Origin: Diplonema papillatum | Taxonomy: Eukaryota; Euglenozoa; Diplonemea; Diplonemida; Diplonemidae | Length of the DNA: 64,000 nucleotides | Reading direction: 5' to 3' | Assembly: GCA_030068145.1 (NCBI GenBank) | Contig: JAPJBO010000643.1 | Span: forward strand, 2,501 to 66,500 | Shown: piece after piece, positions 1-9,535 of the stretch | Position numbering within the stretch: the first letter of the stretch is position 1 | Layout: every line of letters starts with the position of its first letter | The notes under the pieces: generated by a model | The model's input: the letters and a program-made list of their open reading frames with translations, nothing else | Databases searched by the model: none | What the model was told of the DNA's origin: nothing | Made by a program: the position numbers and the translations under genes

Positions 1-780
1 AGGGCAGTCTTGGGGACTTTTTTTTGTGGTCGTCCTCAGGGGGCGGTGCATTAGTCAGCCCCCCCCCCCCACCCAAGATTACAGACACCAAACTCCTGCC
101 CAACCCAAACCGAGGTAGTGTAAATCAACCCAACCTCCCACCTGATTTTCGATTTTTTTTTTTTTTTTTTGGGTGAGTTCCAGGGGTTATTCTAATCCCC
201 GAAATTCTGAAAAATCCCGGTTAAAAAATCTTTGATATGGCCAGAAAAATTTTTTCCCACGCTGCGCGTGGGAAAGCATGGATTGCTGAAGCAAGCAGTG
301 TCCCACACAGTAGTGTCATATGTTAGCACAGTGCTACCACTAAAACCAAATGCGGTGAGCGACATCTCTTTTAGTTTCAAAATCCTGTCAGGCCTGTGAG
401 CTTCAGGATAGCAAACGATCCTCCAGTCTGATTACTGGGTGTGATGGAAAACTCAATCTGGCTGCTGCTTCTCCACTTTGTTGTAGCCTTCACTTGTCAG
501 TCCCAGTGGGCACTACGGCATGATGGCCTCAACGCCTTCAACGAATCGAGGCAGGGCGAAGCTGCTCACGACAGGCGCCCCCCAACACGCTAATCCCAAC
601 GCCCCTCATGCCCCATAGATATTTCTGGACCACATCGCTGGCAAGCTGTGTACACACAAAACAGCAACTACGACTCCAGGATCTGAGCCTGTAGCCTGGG
701 TCCCTTGCCAAAAAGTTTTCACCAGAAATCCCCATGGTTAAAAAATCTTTTTTCACCGGCCTGTTTTCAGATTTTTTTTT
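1..780. other. No gene recognised
   Basis: Homopolymer runs (poly-C near 61-70, poly-T near 151-170) and a short hairpin around 253-273 (TTCCCACGC paired with GCGTGGGAA). No open frame here looks coding. The retroelement that follows begins at about 781. Confidence 0.5.
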
Positions 781-920
781 TTTTTGTATAAGCACCTGCT
801 TTGTAGGAAATACTTGAGGAGGCTGCCAGCTGCAAAAGATCAAAGGAGGTAAATGTGCTGTAGCCCACACGAAACACAGGTGAATCTGGGTTTAGTGGCG
901 GGCGTAAGCGTTCAACAAAA
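781..920 (+). repeat. Left split direct repeat A1
   Basis: A 140-bp repeat starting at the TTTTTGTATAAGC motif and ending in GCGTTCAACAAAA. It directly abuts the gag-like start codon at 921. An identical copy is at 5226-5365. Confidence 0.85.
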
Positions 921-2396
921 ATGCCGAAGCAACTCGACAGGTCGGGCGCGGTGAGTTGGGTGAAGAGGGTGGTCGGGACTGATGTCCCGTCCCTTCTTTC
1001 ATTCACCGCAAACAACCGCCGACTCGCGGCGGTACTCAAGGTCGCGCGCGACGTCGAGGGGACCGCGGAGGCGGGGCTGAGGCGCCTTCTGGGCGCCTTG
1101 GGGTACACGGACGAGGAGGCCCCCCCCGAAGGCGTGGCCCAGTGGGTCCTCGCGTGGCTGGCGGTCGCGTCGGCTCCGTCCGCCACCGCGGACGAGTTCG
1201 CGGACCTGCTCCGCTCGTCTCCGAAGGCCACGCCCCCGCCGCAGACGCCGGGGCACATGCCGCTCCCCGCGACCGTTTCTCCCGCTGACGACTCGACCAC
1301 CGCTGCATTGTTCGGCCCATCTCCCCCAGCCGCGCGACGTGTCTCTTTCGCCGAGAGCGACGATCCCCTCAGCCCAGATGACGACGATCTGAGGGAATGC
1401 AACTCCGCCGGGGGCGGCCGGGACGACCACGCGTCGGACATAGGCCGGCTGCAGCGTCAGATCGACCGCCTCACCGAGTTGGTGATGGCGGCCCTCCCAA
1501 CGCGCACCTCGCCACCCGTCCGGCCTTCGCCCGCCCCTGAGGCAGCACCTGAGGCGGCACCCGCGGGCTCCCGTCCCGTTCCGCCCACGTCGGTGGGCAC
1601 ATGCCCCGGTCCAGTGCTGCATCAGCTTCCGGCGTTCACGAGACCACTCCCGCCGCCTCCGCCCCTCGTTGACGTTTCTCGCCTTCCGCGGGCTGTCCTG
1701 TTGCCGGACAATCCTCGCAACCTTCCGCAAGCCGTCGTGGGCGGTCCTCTGCCAGTGGGCTATCGCTGCCCGCCAGCCGCATCCTGCCACCAGCCGTACG
1801 CCGAGCCCCGCCAGCCCTACGCCAGCCATCCACTTCCGGATTTTCCGGAGGACCCGTCTTCGCTGGGGGGAGGCGGGTCGGTCCAGGGCTCCCACACGCT
1901 TCTCTCTCCCGGACCAGAGCTACTCGACCCCGAGCTCTGGGTGAGCCTCTCTCCCGTCGAGAGGTCTCTCGCGCTCGTCCACATCCGCGGCTTCTTCGCG
2001 GATATACTCGACGCCGTCCCGAGCATCGCCAACGACGCAGGACACCTGCTCAGCCACGCAACGTCCATCATGCGTCTGATGGACGACTCCTCCGACCCCG
2101 ACGCCCTGGTAGAGCTGGGGAGGGACACCATCCACCGCATGATGGTCCTCAAGACGGCCTTGAAGGCCGGCTGGTCGTTGGCCGCCGGCCTCCAACACCG
2201 CCACCAGCACGAGGCCGGGTTCCCTCCGTATCTTCGGAACGCCTTTCAGGCCCTGCAGAAAGCCGAGGAACAGCCCGCCCCCAAGCCGTCCAGGAAGCGC
2301 AGCCCGAAGTCCCGCACCCAACACCCGGGCGAAGCTCACCCCGACTCCCAGCACCCTCAGCGAGCAACCTCAGCCAAGGGGAGGGCCAGGCAGTAG
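921..2396 (+). CDS. Gag-like protein of the YR retroelement
   Basis: A 491-residue open frame directly after repeat A1. It has a helical N-terminal part, a long Pro/Ala/Ser-rich middle and a basic Lys/Arg/Pro-rich tail, as expected for a nucleic-acid-binding structural protein. No known gag motif is recognised, so the call rests on position as the first coding region of the element. Part of a fossil-type element; described only as a component. Confidence 0.65.
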   Translation: MPKQLDRSGAVSWVKRVVGTDVPSLLSFTANNRRLAAVLKVARDVEGTAEAGLRRLLGALGYTDEEAPPEGVAQWVLAWLAVASAPSATADEFADLLRSSPKATPPPQTPGHMPLPATVSPADDSTTAALFGPSPPAARRVSFAESDDPLSPDDDDLRECNSAGGGRDDHASDIGRLQRQIDRLTELVMAALPTRTSPPVRPSPAPEAAPEAAPAGSRPVPPTSVGTCPGPVLHQLPAFTRPLPPPPPLVDVSRLPRAVLLPDNPRNLPQAVVGGPLPVGYRCPPAASCHQPYAEPRQPYASHPLPDFPEDPSSLGGGGSVQGSHTLLSPGPELLDPELWVSLSPVERSLALVHIRGFFADILDAVPSIANDAGHLLSHATSIMRLMDDSSDPDALVELGRDTIHRMMVLKTALKAGWSLAAGLQHRHQHEAGFPPYLRNAFQALQKAEEQPAPKPSRKRSPKSRTQHPGEAHPDSQHPQRATSAKGRARQ

Positions 2397-2401
2397 GTGC
2401 C

Positions 2402-3337
2402 TTGGACCGTTTCCCACCTCCTGTGGCGGGGCGACGCGGACGTCCTCTCCTGTCGGAGCCCCCGCTCTCCCCCGGCGAGCGGGAACGTCTTGTCCGGTCC
2501 GCGAACACGTACATTGGGGATGCCCTGGCGCTGTCCACGCGTCGCGGGATCCACTCCGTGTATCGCCGTTTTCTGGAGTTCCGGCGCCACTGGGAAGCGG
2601 TGTCCGACGATCCCCTCGACGTCCCGACGGCGCTGGTCCTGTTTGTGACTCGGCTGCTGGCCCGCGGGGATATCTGCGCAGCTTCTGCGGTGCAGTACGT
2701 CGTGAACGTTCAGTCGGCCGAGAAGCGTTTGGGGCGACCTGTCGACAGCCAGCTCGTCAGGGATTTTGTCAGGTCTCTGAAGCGGGCGGGCGCGATGAAG
2801 CCATCGAAGCAGGCCGTCCCGGTGACGAAGGACGAACTGCATCATGCTGTTCGTTTGGAGTCGGATCCCGGCGTGCGGGTTGCGTTGGCCTTGGCATGGC
2901 AGGGGGCTGCGCGCGTGGACGACGTCCTGACGAGGAAGGCCGAGCACATCACCGAGGGTGCCGGTTTCTGGGCGGTAAACTGGGTGGGCTCGAAGTCGGA
3001 TCCTTTCCGCCTAGGTCAGGTTACGGGCGTGATTCTTCCGCCAGCTCAGGACCAGGAACTTCGCTCGCTGCTGTCTCAGACGCCGCCCGGCCGCCTCCTG
3101 TTTCCAGACATCCCTTTTCGGCGAGTTGTGTCCGCGCTGAAGCGCGCCAACCTCTCCCTCACGGGCCATTCCCTCCGGCGGGGTGCCCTGTTCCACCTGT
3201 TGAGAAGCGGGGTCGACCTGCGAGTGATTCAGAGCGTGTCGCGTCACACGACGCTGAGTGCTCTGATGCGGTACCTTCCGGAAGCGGAGGTTCCGCTCGT
3301 CCGGAACACCGCGGAGGCGTCGGCGAGTCTCCTATAG
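2402..3337 (+). CDS. Tyrosine recombinase of the YR retroelement
   Basis: About 311 residues. The C-terminal half has the tyrosine-recombinase signature: a GHSLRRG box (the H-x-x-R motif), then SRHTT, then a tyrosine near the C-terminus. In these elements the enzyme integrates a circular DNA intermediate by site-specific recombination and replaces the DDE integrase of LTR retrotransposons. It overlaps the following RT frame, a layout known for the group. Confidence 0.85.
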   Translation: MDRFPPPVAGRRGRPLLSEPPLSPGERERLVRSANTYIGDALALSTRRGIHSVYRRFLEFRRHWEAVSDDPLDVPTALVLFVTRLLARGDICAASAVQYVVNVQSAEKRLGRPVDSQLVRDFVRSLKRAGAMKPSKQAVPVTKDELHHAVRLESDPGVRVALALAWQGAARVDDVLTRKAEHITEGAGFWAVNWVGSKSDPFRLGQVTGVILPPAQDQELRSLLSQTPPGRLLFPDIPFRRVVSALKRANLSLTGHSLRRGALFHLLRSGVDLRVIQSVSRHTTLSALMRYLPEAEVPLVRNTAEASASLL

Positions 3338-5103
3338 CCTTTCGCCTCGAACCCCCCTTCCCGTTCAAGCTACCGAAGAGGAAAGTCCCCGACCCGCTGG
3401 CGGCGATTTATCCAGGGCCGGGGAGGATCCCTGACGTGGAGCTACCGCCCTCTACGTTCACCCCGTTTGTTGGTGTCGCGTACGGAGGCGATCTCCTTGT
3501 CAACAACTCTACGCCCCCCCCGTCGCAAAGCAGAAGAGGAGAGGACCTCGCGCCCATCTCGTCGTCATTCATGAACCTTGACAGGTTGTCAGCTTTGGAC
3601 AGCCAGGGTTTGCTGCGTGGCGTGCTGGATGTGATTCGCTCTTGGGAGTCCTTCCGTTCTGCCCTACTCCCGGGAGCGGAGGAAGCGCTGACAGAAAGAG
3701 GGTTCACGCGGACGACGTCAAGGCGCATGCTTCGTCATCTCCCGGATCTGGTTAAGTATGGAGTGACGGAGCTTGCTTCGAGCCCGTCAAAGGTCGTCCT
3801 CCCTGCCTTCACTGTCGACAAGAAGAGCGGGGGGCAACGATTCGTATGTGACGGGCGGAAGCTCAACGCGATCATGGCGCGTCCGCCTCCGATGCTGCTT
3901 CCTTCCGTGCACGAAGTCATCGACCGCGTCCTGGCCTCGTCCGTGGTTTTTCTCGCAGACGCCAGGAGCTATTTCTATCAGTTCCGGCTGGACGCGAGAA
4001 TCCGCCCATTTTTTGGCATGCACTTGGCCGGACCGCGGGGCCATTTCGTGAAGGCTCAGCTCGTGGCCATGTGCATGGGCTGGAGCTGGGCTCCGGCGAT
4101 AGCGCAGAGGGCCTCTCGAGTACTCCTGCCGGAGTCTGACGGTCTGCCCTGGGTCGACAACTTCGTCGTCGTTGGGGATTCGTTGGGAGAAGCAACTTCG
4201 CGGTTTGACTCTTTTTTGCAGCGCTGCAAGAGCGTCAACTGCGAGCTCAACGAAAACGACGAGCAGTTTGGAATACCGCTCAGGGAGTTCGACCTTCTGG
4301 GCCTCCACTTTGACCTTTCCCATTCGAACCGCCCCGCTCGATACAGAATGGCGGACGCATGGGTGACGAAGTTACTTGGCTCTGCCGAACTCACCAGAGT
4401 TAAACGCGGAGGGGCGTCACCCCGCGAGTTTTACCGGGTGTTTGGGGCTTTGGTCTGGTTTGCCTACACCACGCATTTCCAGCTGGCCTACGCCCGGTGT
4501 TCACTGTCCTTCCTGCAGAGGCTGGCCTCATCCCTGGTGGAGCCAGCTGACTGGGACATCTCCAGGACGGTTCCGCCCTCGACCGTGCGTGAGGTGGAGC
4601 ACCTCACCTCCCTCGTCGAAGACAACCGCTGGGTCAGTCGTTCGAAGTCGATCTCCTCATCGGTGACTCTCTGGACAGACGCCTCATCATCATGGTGGGC
4701 CGCAGTCCTGGAGGGCGAACCTGAGCGGATATCGCAGGGCCCGTTCTTGAAGTTGAGACACACTCACATCTTTTTAAAGGAGTTGTTTGCGGTCCTTAGG
4801 GGCATAAACCTGACCGCAAGGTTTCACACGAATACGCGCATGAGACTCATGGTTGACAACCTTCCGGCTGTCCAGTGTCTCGTCAAGGGGCACTCGAAGA
4901 ACTTTGCAGCAAATGTCCTTTTGGCGAGGATTTTTGATGCTGCGCGGGCGGCCGGCCTTGTCATCAGTGCCGAGTGGGTACCGACTGATAAACAGAGAGC
5001 CGACCCGTACACCCGCGGGGTGCTAGCCAGAGAGGACGACACGCCAGAGGGCGTCTGGTCGCCTCAAGCGGAGGACCTTGCTCCGCCTTCAGATTTGGTG
5101 TAG
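2896..5103 (+). CDS. Reverse transcriptase-RNase H of the YR retroelement
   Basis: Open frame of up to 735 residues. The first ~140 overlap the recombinase gene and are probably not all translated. The RT core is seen around FLADARSYFYQFRLD and the catalytic LPWVDNFVVVGD segment (the D-D equivalent box). An RNase H domain follows with LWTDASSSWWAAVLEG, a conserved glutamate in LKELFAVL and MLVDN-like MRLMVDNLPA. This RT class groups with DIRS/Ngaro elements. Ends just before repeat B1. Confidence 0.88.
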   Translation: MAGGCARGRRPDEEGRAHHRGCRFLGGKLGGLEVGSFPPRSGYGRDSSASSGPGTSLAAVSDAARPPPVSRHPFSASCVRAEARQPLPHGPFPPAGCPVPPVEKRGRPASDSERVASHDAECSDAVPSGSGGSARPEHRGGVGESPIAFRLEPPFPFKLPKRKVPDPLAAIYPGPGRIPDVELPPSTFTPFVGVAYGGDLLVNNSTPPPSQSRRGEDLAPISSSFMNLDRLSALDSQGLLRGVLDVIRSWESFRSALLPGAEEALTERGFTRTTSRRMLRHLPDLVKYGVTELASSPSKVVLPAFTVDKKSGGQRFVCDGRKLNAIMARPPPMLLPSVHEVIDRVLASSVVFLADARSYFYQFRLDARIRPFFGMHLAGPRGHFVKAQLVAMCMGWSWAPAIAQRASRVLLPESDGLPWVDNFVVVGDSLGEATSRFDSFLQRCKSVNCELNENDEQFGIPLREFDLLGLHFDLSHSNRPARYRMADAWVTKLLGSAELTRVKRGGASPREFYRVFGALVWFAYTTHFQLAYARCSLSFLQRLASSLVEPADWDISRTVPPSTVREVEHLTSLVEDNRWVSRSKSISSSVTLWTDASSSWWAAVLEGEPERISQGPFLKLRHTHIFLKELFAVLRGINLTARFHTNTRMRLMVDNLPAVQCLVKGHSKNFAANVLLARIFDAARAAGLVISAEWVPTDKQRADPYTRGVLAREDDTPEGVWSPQAEDLAPPSDLV

Positions 5104-5131
5104 CCACTGCGTGGTCCCTGGGGGTCCTGAT

Positions 5132-5447
5132 GCGTAAGCGTTCAACAAAAAAGACCCATTTTGTAGTTGTATTGTTTCTCCCCCTCTAGCCTCCTTCGAA
5201 GTAAGCACAAGGCAGCCCCTCGAGTATTTTTGTATAAGCACCTGCTTTGTAGGAAATACTTGAGGAGGCTGCCAGCTGCAAAAGATCAAAGGAGGTAAAT
5301 GTGCTGTAGCCCACACGAAACACAGGTGAATCTGGGTTTAGTGGCGGGCGTAAGCGTTCAACAAAAAAGACCCATTTTGTAGTTGTATTGTTTCTCCCCC
5401 TCTAGCCTCCTTCGAAGTAAGCACAAGGCAGCCCCTCGAGTATTTTT
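5132..5447 (+). repeat. Right split repeats B1-A2-B2
   Basis: B1 (5132-5231), A2 (5226-5365) and B2 (5348-5447) overlap by short shared junctions. B1 and B2 read the same, as do A1 and A2. Both B copies end in CCCCTCGAGTATTTTT. Confidence 0.85.
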
Positions 5448-5738
5448 GGTGAAAAAAATTTTTTTTTAAACCATACAGGATAATCCCTGGTCGTCCTCAT
5501 GGCGTTCGTTTGGAGTTCTACTTGGGTTCCTCTTGGGATCCTTTTGGTGCTTTCGGAACTACCGTAATTGGGAATAATATTGAACTGGACTAAAGCTGAA
5601 ACCCGGCAGAATTCTCGAAAACTGAACACACCAGACCTGAGCATCCGCATAGAAGCTGTGGTTAGTGTTTCGGCTAATTGAGCTGCTCAGCGCAAACGTT
5701 TGGCTTGGCATCCGCCTCTACCCCCAGCTGCCGCCGCG
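5448..5738. repeat. Intergenic, with dispersed repeat R6
   Basis: AT-rich stretch without a gene. Around 5558-5605 lies a repeat (TTGAACTGGACTAAAGCTG core) that recurs at 41018-41066 and, inverted, at 41600-41630. Confidence 0.5.
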
Positions 5739-5922
5739 GGTGGTCCTGGCTGTGACGAGCTACGAACAGCCGCCTGACAAACCAGACTCACACCGCTGTC
5801 CTGTCTGCAGACACTCAGGTTCCGCGCTGATGATGGTGTCCGTGGCTTAAACGACCGAAACACGGCGCAGACGGGACCCGTGCGGTGTTGAGCACATACC
5901 CATTCCAAGCGCGTTCTTGCAG
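5739..5922 (+). mobile_element. SINE-like repeat S1, 20-bp target duplication
   Basis: A 184-bp repeat (begins GGTGGTCCTGGCTGTGACG, ends GCGTTCTTGCAG). The identical 20-bp sequence TACCCCCAGCTGCCGCCGCG flanks it at 5719-5738 and 5923-5942, as expected of retroposition. Longer copies are at about 7036-7445 and 52193-52542, and a shorter one at 50785-51015. No clear Pol III A or B box was found, so SINE is an inference from size, copy number and target duplications. Confidence 0.7.
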
Positions 5923-6094
5923 TACCCCCAGCTGCCGCCGCGCGGACGCAAGTGCTGGGGCGGTTTTTATAGCGTGGCCGCGGGGGTCGGTTTGTGTTAT
6001 TTGGAGATGTACTGGCCGTGGTGACTTCCTCGCGTAGGTTGCCACCACTTCAACGTCCCATTGCAGGACGTGCCGGCTGAGGATTGGTCCGTTA

Positions 6095-6190
6095 GAGCGA
6101 ATATAATCGTTCGGCTATTCTTCTCCCAAACGCGCTGCCAGCGTTCTCTTTTCGTGTTTACAATGCGTTGTTGCTACGAAAGAAATCCCG
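6095..6190 (+). repeat. Dispersed repeat R4
   Basis: Core TCTTCTCCCAAACGCGCTGCC followed by TCTTTTCGTGTTTACAA. Also seen at 50285-50345 and, inverted, at 16577-16640 and inside both 519-bp units upstream of the bL27m-like gene. Its parts resemble R3. Confidence 0.55.
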
Positions 6191-6394
6191 GGACTTTGCC
6201 CCCGCGACAGGGGTTACTCCTGGAAATAAGCGCGTGCTTAGTGCTTATCATTCCTGGGGTTGTCATTTTGTGGACTACAATGTTGTCTTGTGACATGAAG
6301 CAGGCGAAGCCGCCGCCCACCCTAATTGTCTTAAGTTCAGGTGAGCAGGCCCGTAGAGGTGTACTATGTAGCAGCAAACGCAGCCGGCGCACGC

Positions 6395-6550
6395 ACGAAC
6401 AAAAGCGAAAGGCCTGTCTTTTTAGCAGGCTAAAAAGACGTAGGCAGCGTGTTTTGGCGATTGGTCAGAATCCCTCACCTGAAAACGGCACAGGGTAAAT
6501 ACAAGCGGGAACAGGATCAACCGGCACGCACACAATTCGTGCACACTGAC
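6395..6550 (+). repeat. Dispersed repeat R3
   Basis: Contains GGCAGCGTGTTTTGGCG, CTCACCTGAAAA and ATCAACCGGCACGCACA. Related copies: 9055-9200 (minus), 13378-13435 (partial), 30249-30330, 33745-33900, 40872-41005. Complementary CTAAAAAGAC and GTCTTTTTAG ends hint at a small inverted-repeat transposon. Confidence 0.55.
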
Positions 6551-7035
6551 ACCTTTCGACCGAACGAGTGGCGCGGTCGATCTCGACGTTCGTCACATGC
6601 TTTTTCCTTCCACGTTTTATCTTTCCCTTTCTTTCTGGTTCGATAGGGGGGGGCAGGGAGTGAGGGAGCACTCGTGTGTAAGGCGGGAAGTGCACGTTGA
6701 CGGTTTAACAACAAAAAAAAAGAAAAACAGTAGAATTTCTTCCGCGTTTTCACTTGTTTCCACCAGCAGTGTGACACTGGATGCTATCAAGAGAGCTGGG
6801 GGCATACCTTGTCGAAAGCACAGTGGTTTGCCCCCCCAGTGCTGATGCTAAGGCCCCTAAACTCGGCATCGTTGTCAGCCGGACGGCAACGAGGGTGGGT
6901 GGGCCCCCCCCCCCCACCCCCCCCCTCCAAGCACGTCCTTGCAATCCCCCCATTCCAGTAGGGTACTTCGCGTAACGCGACTTGCTGCCCTCAGCACGCA
7001 GGATTACTTCCTCGCACTCTTTTCCTTCTGGTACT
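6551..7035. other. No gene; poly-C and an S1 fragment
   Basis: Poly-A run at 6712-6722, long C-rich tract at 6902-6930, then a short 3'-end fragment of repeat S1 (about 6930-6950). Nothing coding is seen. Confidence 0.5.
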
Positions 7036-7445
7036 TCAACCATTGGTGCTGCACACGGCAACCCCATGTCCGCTGTCTCTGGGAGTTTACTTCGCAGATT
7101 GCCACCGTAAAAAGAAGACAAGTCAGTGCTGCCTAGCGAGTCGCAGTCACAATCAGGGCGAGTGCCCTGAGTTTTTTAACTGATTGCTCAGACACGGTTG
7201 TAGGGGCCTTCTCCCCGTGACGGATTCGCCTGTGCTCTAGTAGCACGGGTGGTCCTGGCTGTGACGAGCTACGAACAGCCGCCTGACAAACCAGACTCAC
7301 ACCGCAGTCCTGTCTGCAGACACTCAGGTTCCACGCTGATGATGGTCCGCCTCATGTGTCCGTGGCTTAAAGGACCGAAACACGGCGCAGACGGGACCAG
7401 TGCGGTGTTGAGCACATACCCATTCCAAGCACGTTCTTGCAAACC
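7036..7445 (+). mobile_element. SINE-like repeat S1, longer copy
   Basis: Runs from GGTACTTCAACCATTGG through an internal GTTTTTTAACTGATTGCTCAG block to the shared 3' part ending CACGTTCTTGCAAA, then a poly-C tract. Closely matches the copy at 52193-52542. Confidence 0.6.
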
Positions 7446-7795
7446 CCCCCCCCCCCCCTCCTGCGGGCCTGTGTGCAGCAGGGTGGTGACCGCTCTAAGG
7501 TAGTTTCCTCAGCAGCGACCAAGAAAAAAAAATTTTTTTTTGGCCCAAATCCTCCCAAAAAAGCACTCGAAAAAAAAGTTTTGACCCACTTTTTCCACCA
7601 TTTCACCTTAGAGAATTTAGCTAAGGTGGGTCCCACAGTAGGTCCACAGGGGGGGGTAGGGGGGGGGGTACCCACCCCCACCCAGGGTTAGCAACTTCGT
7701 TTTGGGTCTCAGGCATAGTATCAGCACTGCCCCCCCCCCCCGAGGAAGTGGCTTATTCCCATCAGTCGTCCACTTCGCCACGCGATGTCACCACC
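7446..7795. other. No gene; homopolymer-rich
   Basis: Poly-C, poly-A, poly-T and poly-G runs (7444-7459, 7525-7540, 7650-7670, 7730-7741) and no supported gene. Confidence 0.5.
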
Positions 7796-7800
7796 CTCTT

Positions 7801-7963
7801 TGAGCCGGTCCATCCACTCTTGATAGACCGTGGTAGACCGAAGAATACAGCAGCTCTAGGGACTAGGGATGGACCTGATAGACCGTGGTGGACCGTGATT
7901 CACTGTGATAAACAGCGGCAGGCACTTCGCTGCAGTTTCAAGAGATAGGGACGGACCGGCTCA
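7801..7963 (+). mobile_element. MITE-A copy 1
   Basis: A 163-bp element with terminal inverted repeats TGAGCCGGTCC / GGACCGGCTCA, flanked by CTCTT on both sides (7796-7800, 7964-7968). Two more copies lie at 31560-31739 and 44782-44960, each with its own flanking duplication. Non-autonomous DNA transposon; the 5-8 bp duplications suggest, but do not prove, hAT kinship. Confidence 0.85.
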
Positions 7964-8015
7964 CTCTTGTTGTTGAAGCGGTACCAAGAAGCAACTGCGG
8001 CTGTTTGTTCTCCTG

Positions 8016-8390
8016 CTACGTGTCAACGACAGGCGTTTGAGGAATTGCAGGCCGGCTTCTGCACTCGTTCTGAGGGGTCTTCAGCGGCCTTCCTCGCACG
8101 TTTTTCGTCCCGGGTTTCCCACTCGGAACGGTGATGATCGGGTCGAACGCTGCCAGTTCCGCGGCAATCGCGTCGCGGAGCAAGTCGATCTTCTCGTCTG
8201 CCTGGGGAGGGATCGTCGACCCATGCGTGATGTACGCGTGCACGTATTTGCAGGTGTTGGCAGCCATGCCGTGGAACTGGATGGGGGTGTGGTTGACGCC
8301 GTTGTAGTGCTCCTTGATCGCGCTCGCGGTGGCTTGGAAGCAGTTGACGTTGTGCGCTGGGTCGGCCACTTTGTAGCCTGCCTGGCACGA
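8016..8390 (-). pseudogene. Coding-like fragment, unknown
   Basis: The minus strand has an open stretch of about 120 residues of convincing composition, including TPIQFHGMAANTCKYVHAY and PQADEKIDLLRDAIAAELAA, and an AT-hook-like RGRP near the C-terminus. No ATG is seen in frame at its start, so it looks like part of a longer protein or a remnant. It ends beside inverted-repeat element MITE-D. Not recognised; transposon or host origin is open. Confidence 0.35.
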
Positions 8391-8414
8391 AGATGCAGTC
8401 GGGTTCGCGTCCCA

Positions 8415-8902
8415 GGTCCAGCCTCAGAAGCTGGAGTTAAAGAGGGTGCGCCCGGGTGTGCCACAACCAAAACGTGTGTAAATCCACACCCGAAAAGCGG
8501 GTGTGGCACCCACTTTTTTTACATAAGCGCCAGCTTGAAAGGAAATGCTCGATGCTGCCCGACAAAGAACAGAAGGGATCCAAAGTGCTGTAACTACCGA
8601 ACCACGTGTTGAACGGACGTGAGGTCATGCGGGTCTACCCCTACACGACAAATCACACAAACACAACAGGTCAAAAGTCCTGAGTGAGAAAACAACACAC
8701 GGTGGTGTAAGCGAAGAACAAAATGCATTGTTGGTACTAAAAGTTAGTAGTTGGCAGCGTACTAAAAGCAACTCACCAAATCAGGTGAAAAGCCGCTAGT
8801 GCGCACAAACAAAAAGAACAAAAAAATGGCTATTCCCACCAGAGACGACCTCGACTTGTGTTGTGTGATTTTTTTTTAACTCCAGCTTCTGAGACTGGAC
8901 TC
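8415..8902. mobile_element. MITE-D copy 1 (fold-back), interrupted
   Basis: Inverted termini: CCAGCCTCAGAAGCTGGAG at 8418-8436 against CTCCAGCTTCTGAGACTGG near 8880-8899. A solo retroelement repeat (8512-8725) has inserted in the middle. The second copy, at 53949-54092, lacks this insertion. Confidence 0.65.
8512..8725 (+). repeat. Solo terminal repeat, YR retroelement family 2
   Basis: Diverged relative of the A repeat of the 0.8-5.4 kb element (shared ATAAGC, GGAAAT, CTGCC and GTGCTGTA blocks at matching spacing). Also present in tandem at 13434-14210 and solo at 52995-53295. A fossil remnant with no coding part. Confidence 0.6.
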
Positions 8903-9054
8903 CACCGTGCACCTAATACCGATAACAAGGCATTCGGTGGGATTCGCTCAGTTCGAACAGCGCAACGTCGGTGCCTCTGAAAACTGCGACGAGCAGTGGC
9001 GCTAACTCTTGTCTAACAAATGCAATTTGTCAGAGAACAAAAAACCGACCGATG

Positions 9055-9200
9055 GCAGCGTACTACCCTCACTCCCGTTAGATGAAAAAGACAGGCGCTT
9101 CGTTTTTGTTTGTGCGTGCCGGTTGATCGTTTTCCCACTCGTATGCTCCCTGAGTCATTTTTCAGATAAGGAATTCTGATCAACCGCCAAAACACGCCGC
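9055..9200 (-). repeat. Dispersed repeat R3 (minus)
   Basis: Reverse-oriented copy with GGCGTGTTTTGGCGG and GATCAACCGGCACGCACA, ending in the GCCTGTCTTTTT motif. Confidence 0.55.
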
Positions 9201-9388
9201 CTACGTCTTTGATGTTCGCCGTCAGTACGACGTCACGCGGGGGGATGGAGGGTGGAAAAAAATGGAGGAACTGGGATGGGACTGGCGCAACTCTCGTTGC
9301 GATAGTGGTACGATCCTTTTGACAGAGCGAGCCGATGCCTCTCATCTCACCTCAAAACACGGCTGAGTCACGCATGCGCACTCTTGTT

Positions 9389-9410
9389 GCGATGGGGGGG
9401 GGGGGGGGGG
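9389..9410. repeat. Poly-G tract
   Basis: About 20 consecutive G residues, roughly 130 bp upstream of the oxygenase start codon. Similar runs occur at 58288-58306 (C) and 61206-61224 (G). Confidence 0.8.
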
Positions 9411-9446
9411 GAGTACAACTTACTAAATTTACACTCTGACAGTTCG

Positions 9447-9495
9447 CAACTGGCAGCCTCCTCAAGTATTTCCTACAAAGCAGGCGCTATATTTA
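9447..9495 (-). repeat. Fragment of YR-retroelement A repeat in a promoter
   Basis: A piece of the retroelement A repeat in reverse orientation (GGCAGCCTCCTCAAGTATTT, CTACAAAGCAGGCG). It ends about 45 bp before the oxygenase start codon at 9536, so it probably lies in that gene's promoter or 5' UTR. Confidence 0.7.
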
Positions 9496-9535
9496 CACAA
9501 ACAAACACCGCACAAAAAGAAAAAAAAAAATACTG

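Larger units (their letters stand above)
781..5447 (+). mobile_element. Tyrosine-recombinase retroelement (DIRS/Ngaro-like), looks whole
   Basis: A fossil-type retroelement of the tyrosine-recombinase group. It has a left repeat A1 (781-920), three open coding regions (gag-like, tyrosine recombinase, reverse transcriptase plus RNase H), then B1-A2-B2 at the right (5132-5447). This A1...B1A2...B2 arrangement is the split direct repeat known from Ngaro/PAT-type elements, in contrast to ordinary LTRs. By eye A1 equals A2 and B1 equals B2, so the insertion is young. All three coding regions are open, so the element looks whole. Older solo repeats of the same and of a related family lie elsewhere in the window. 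Confidence 0.88.
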
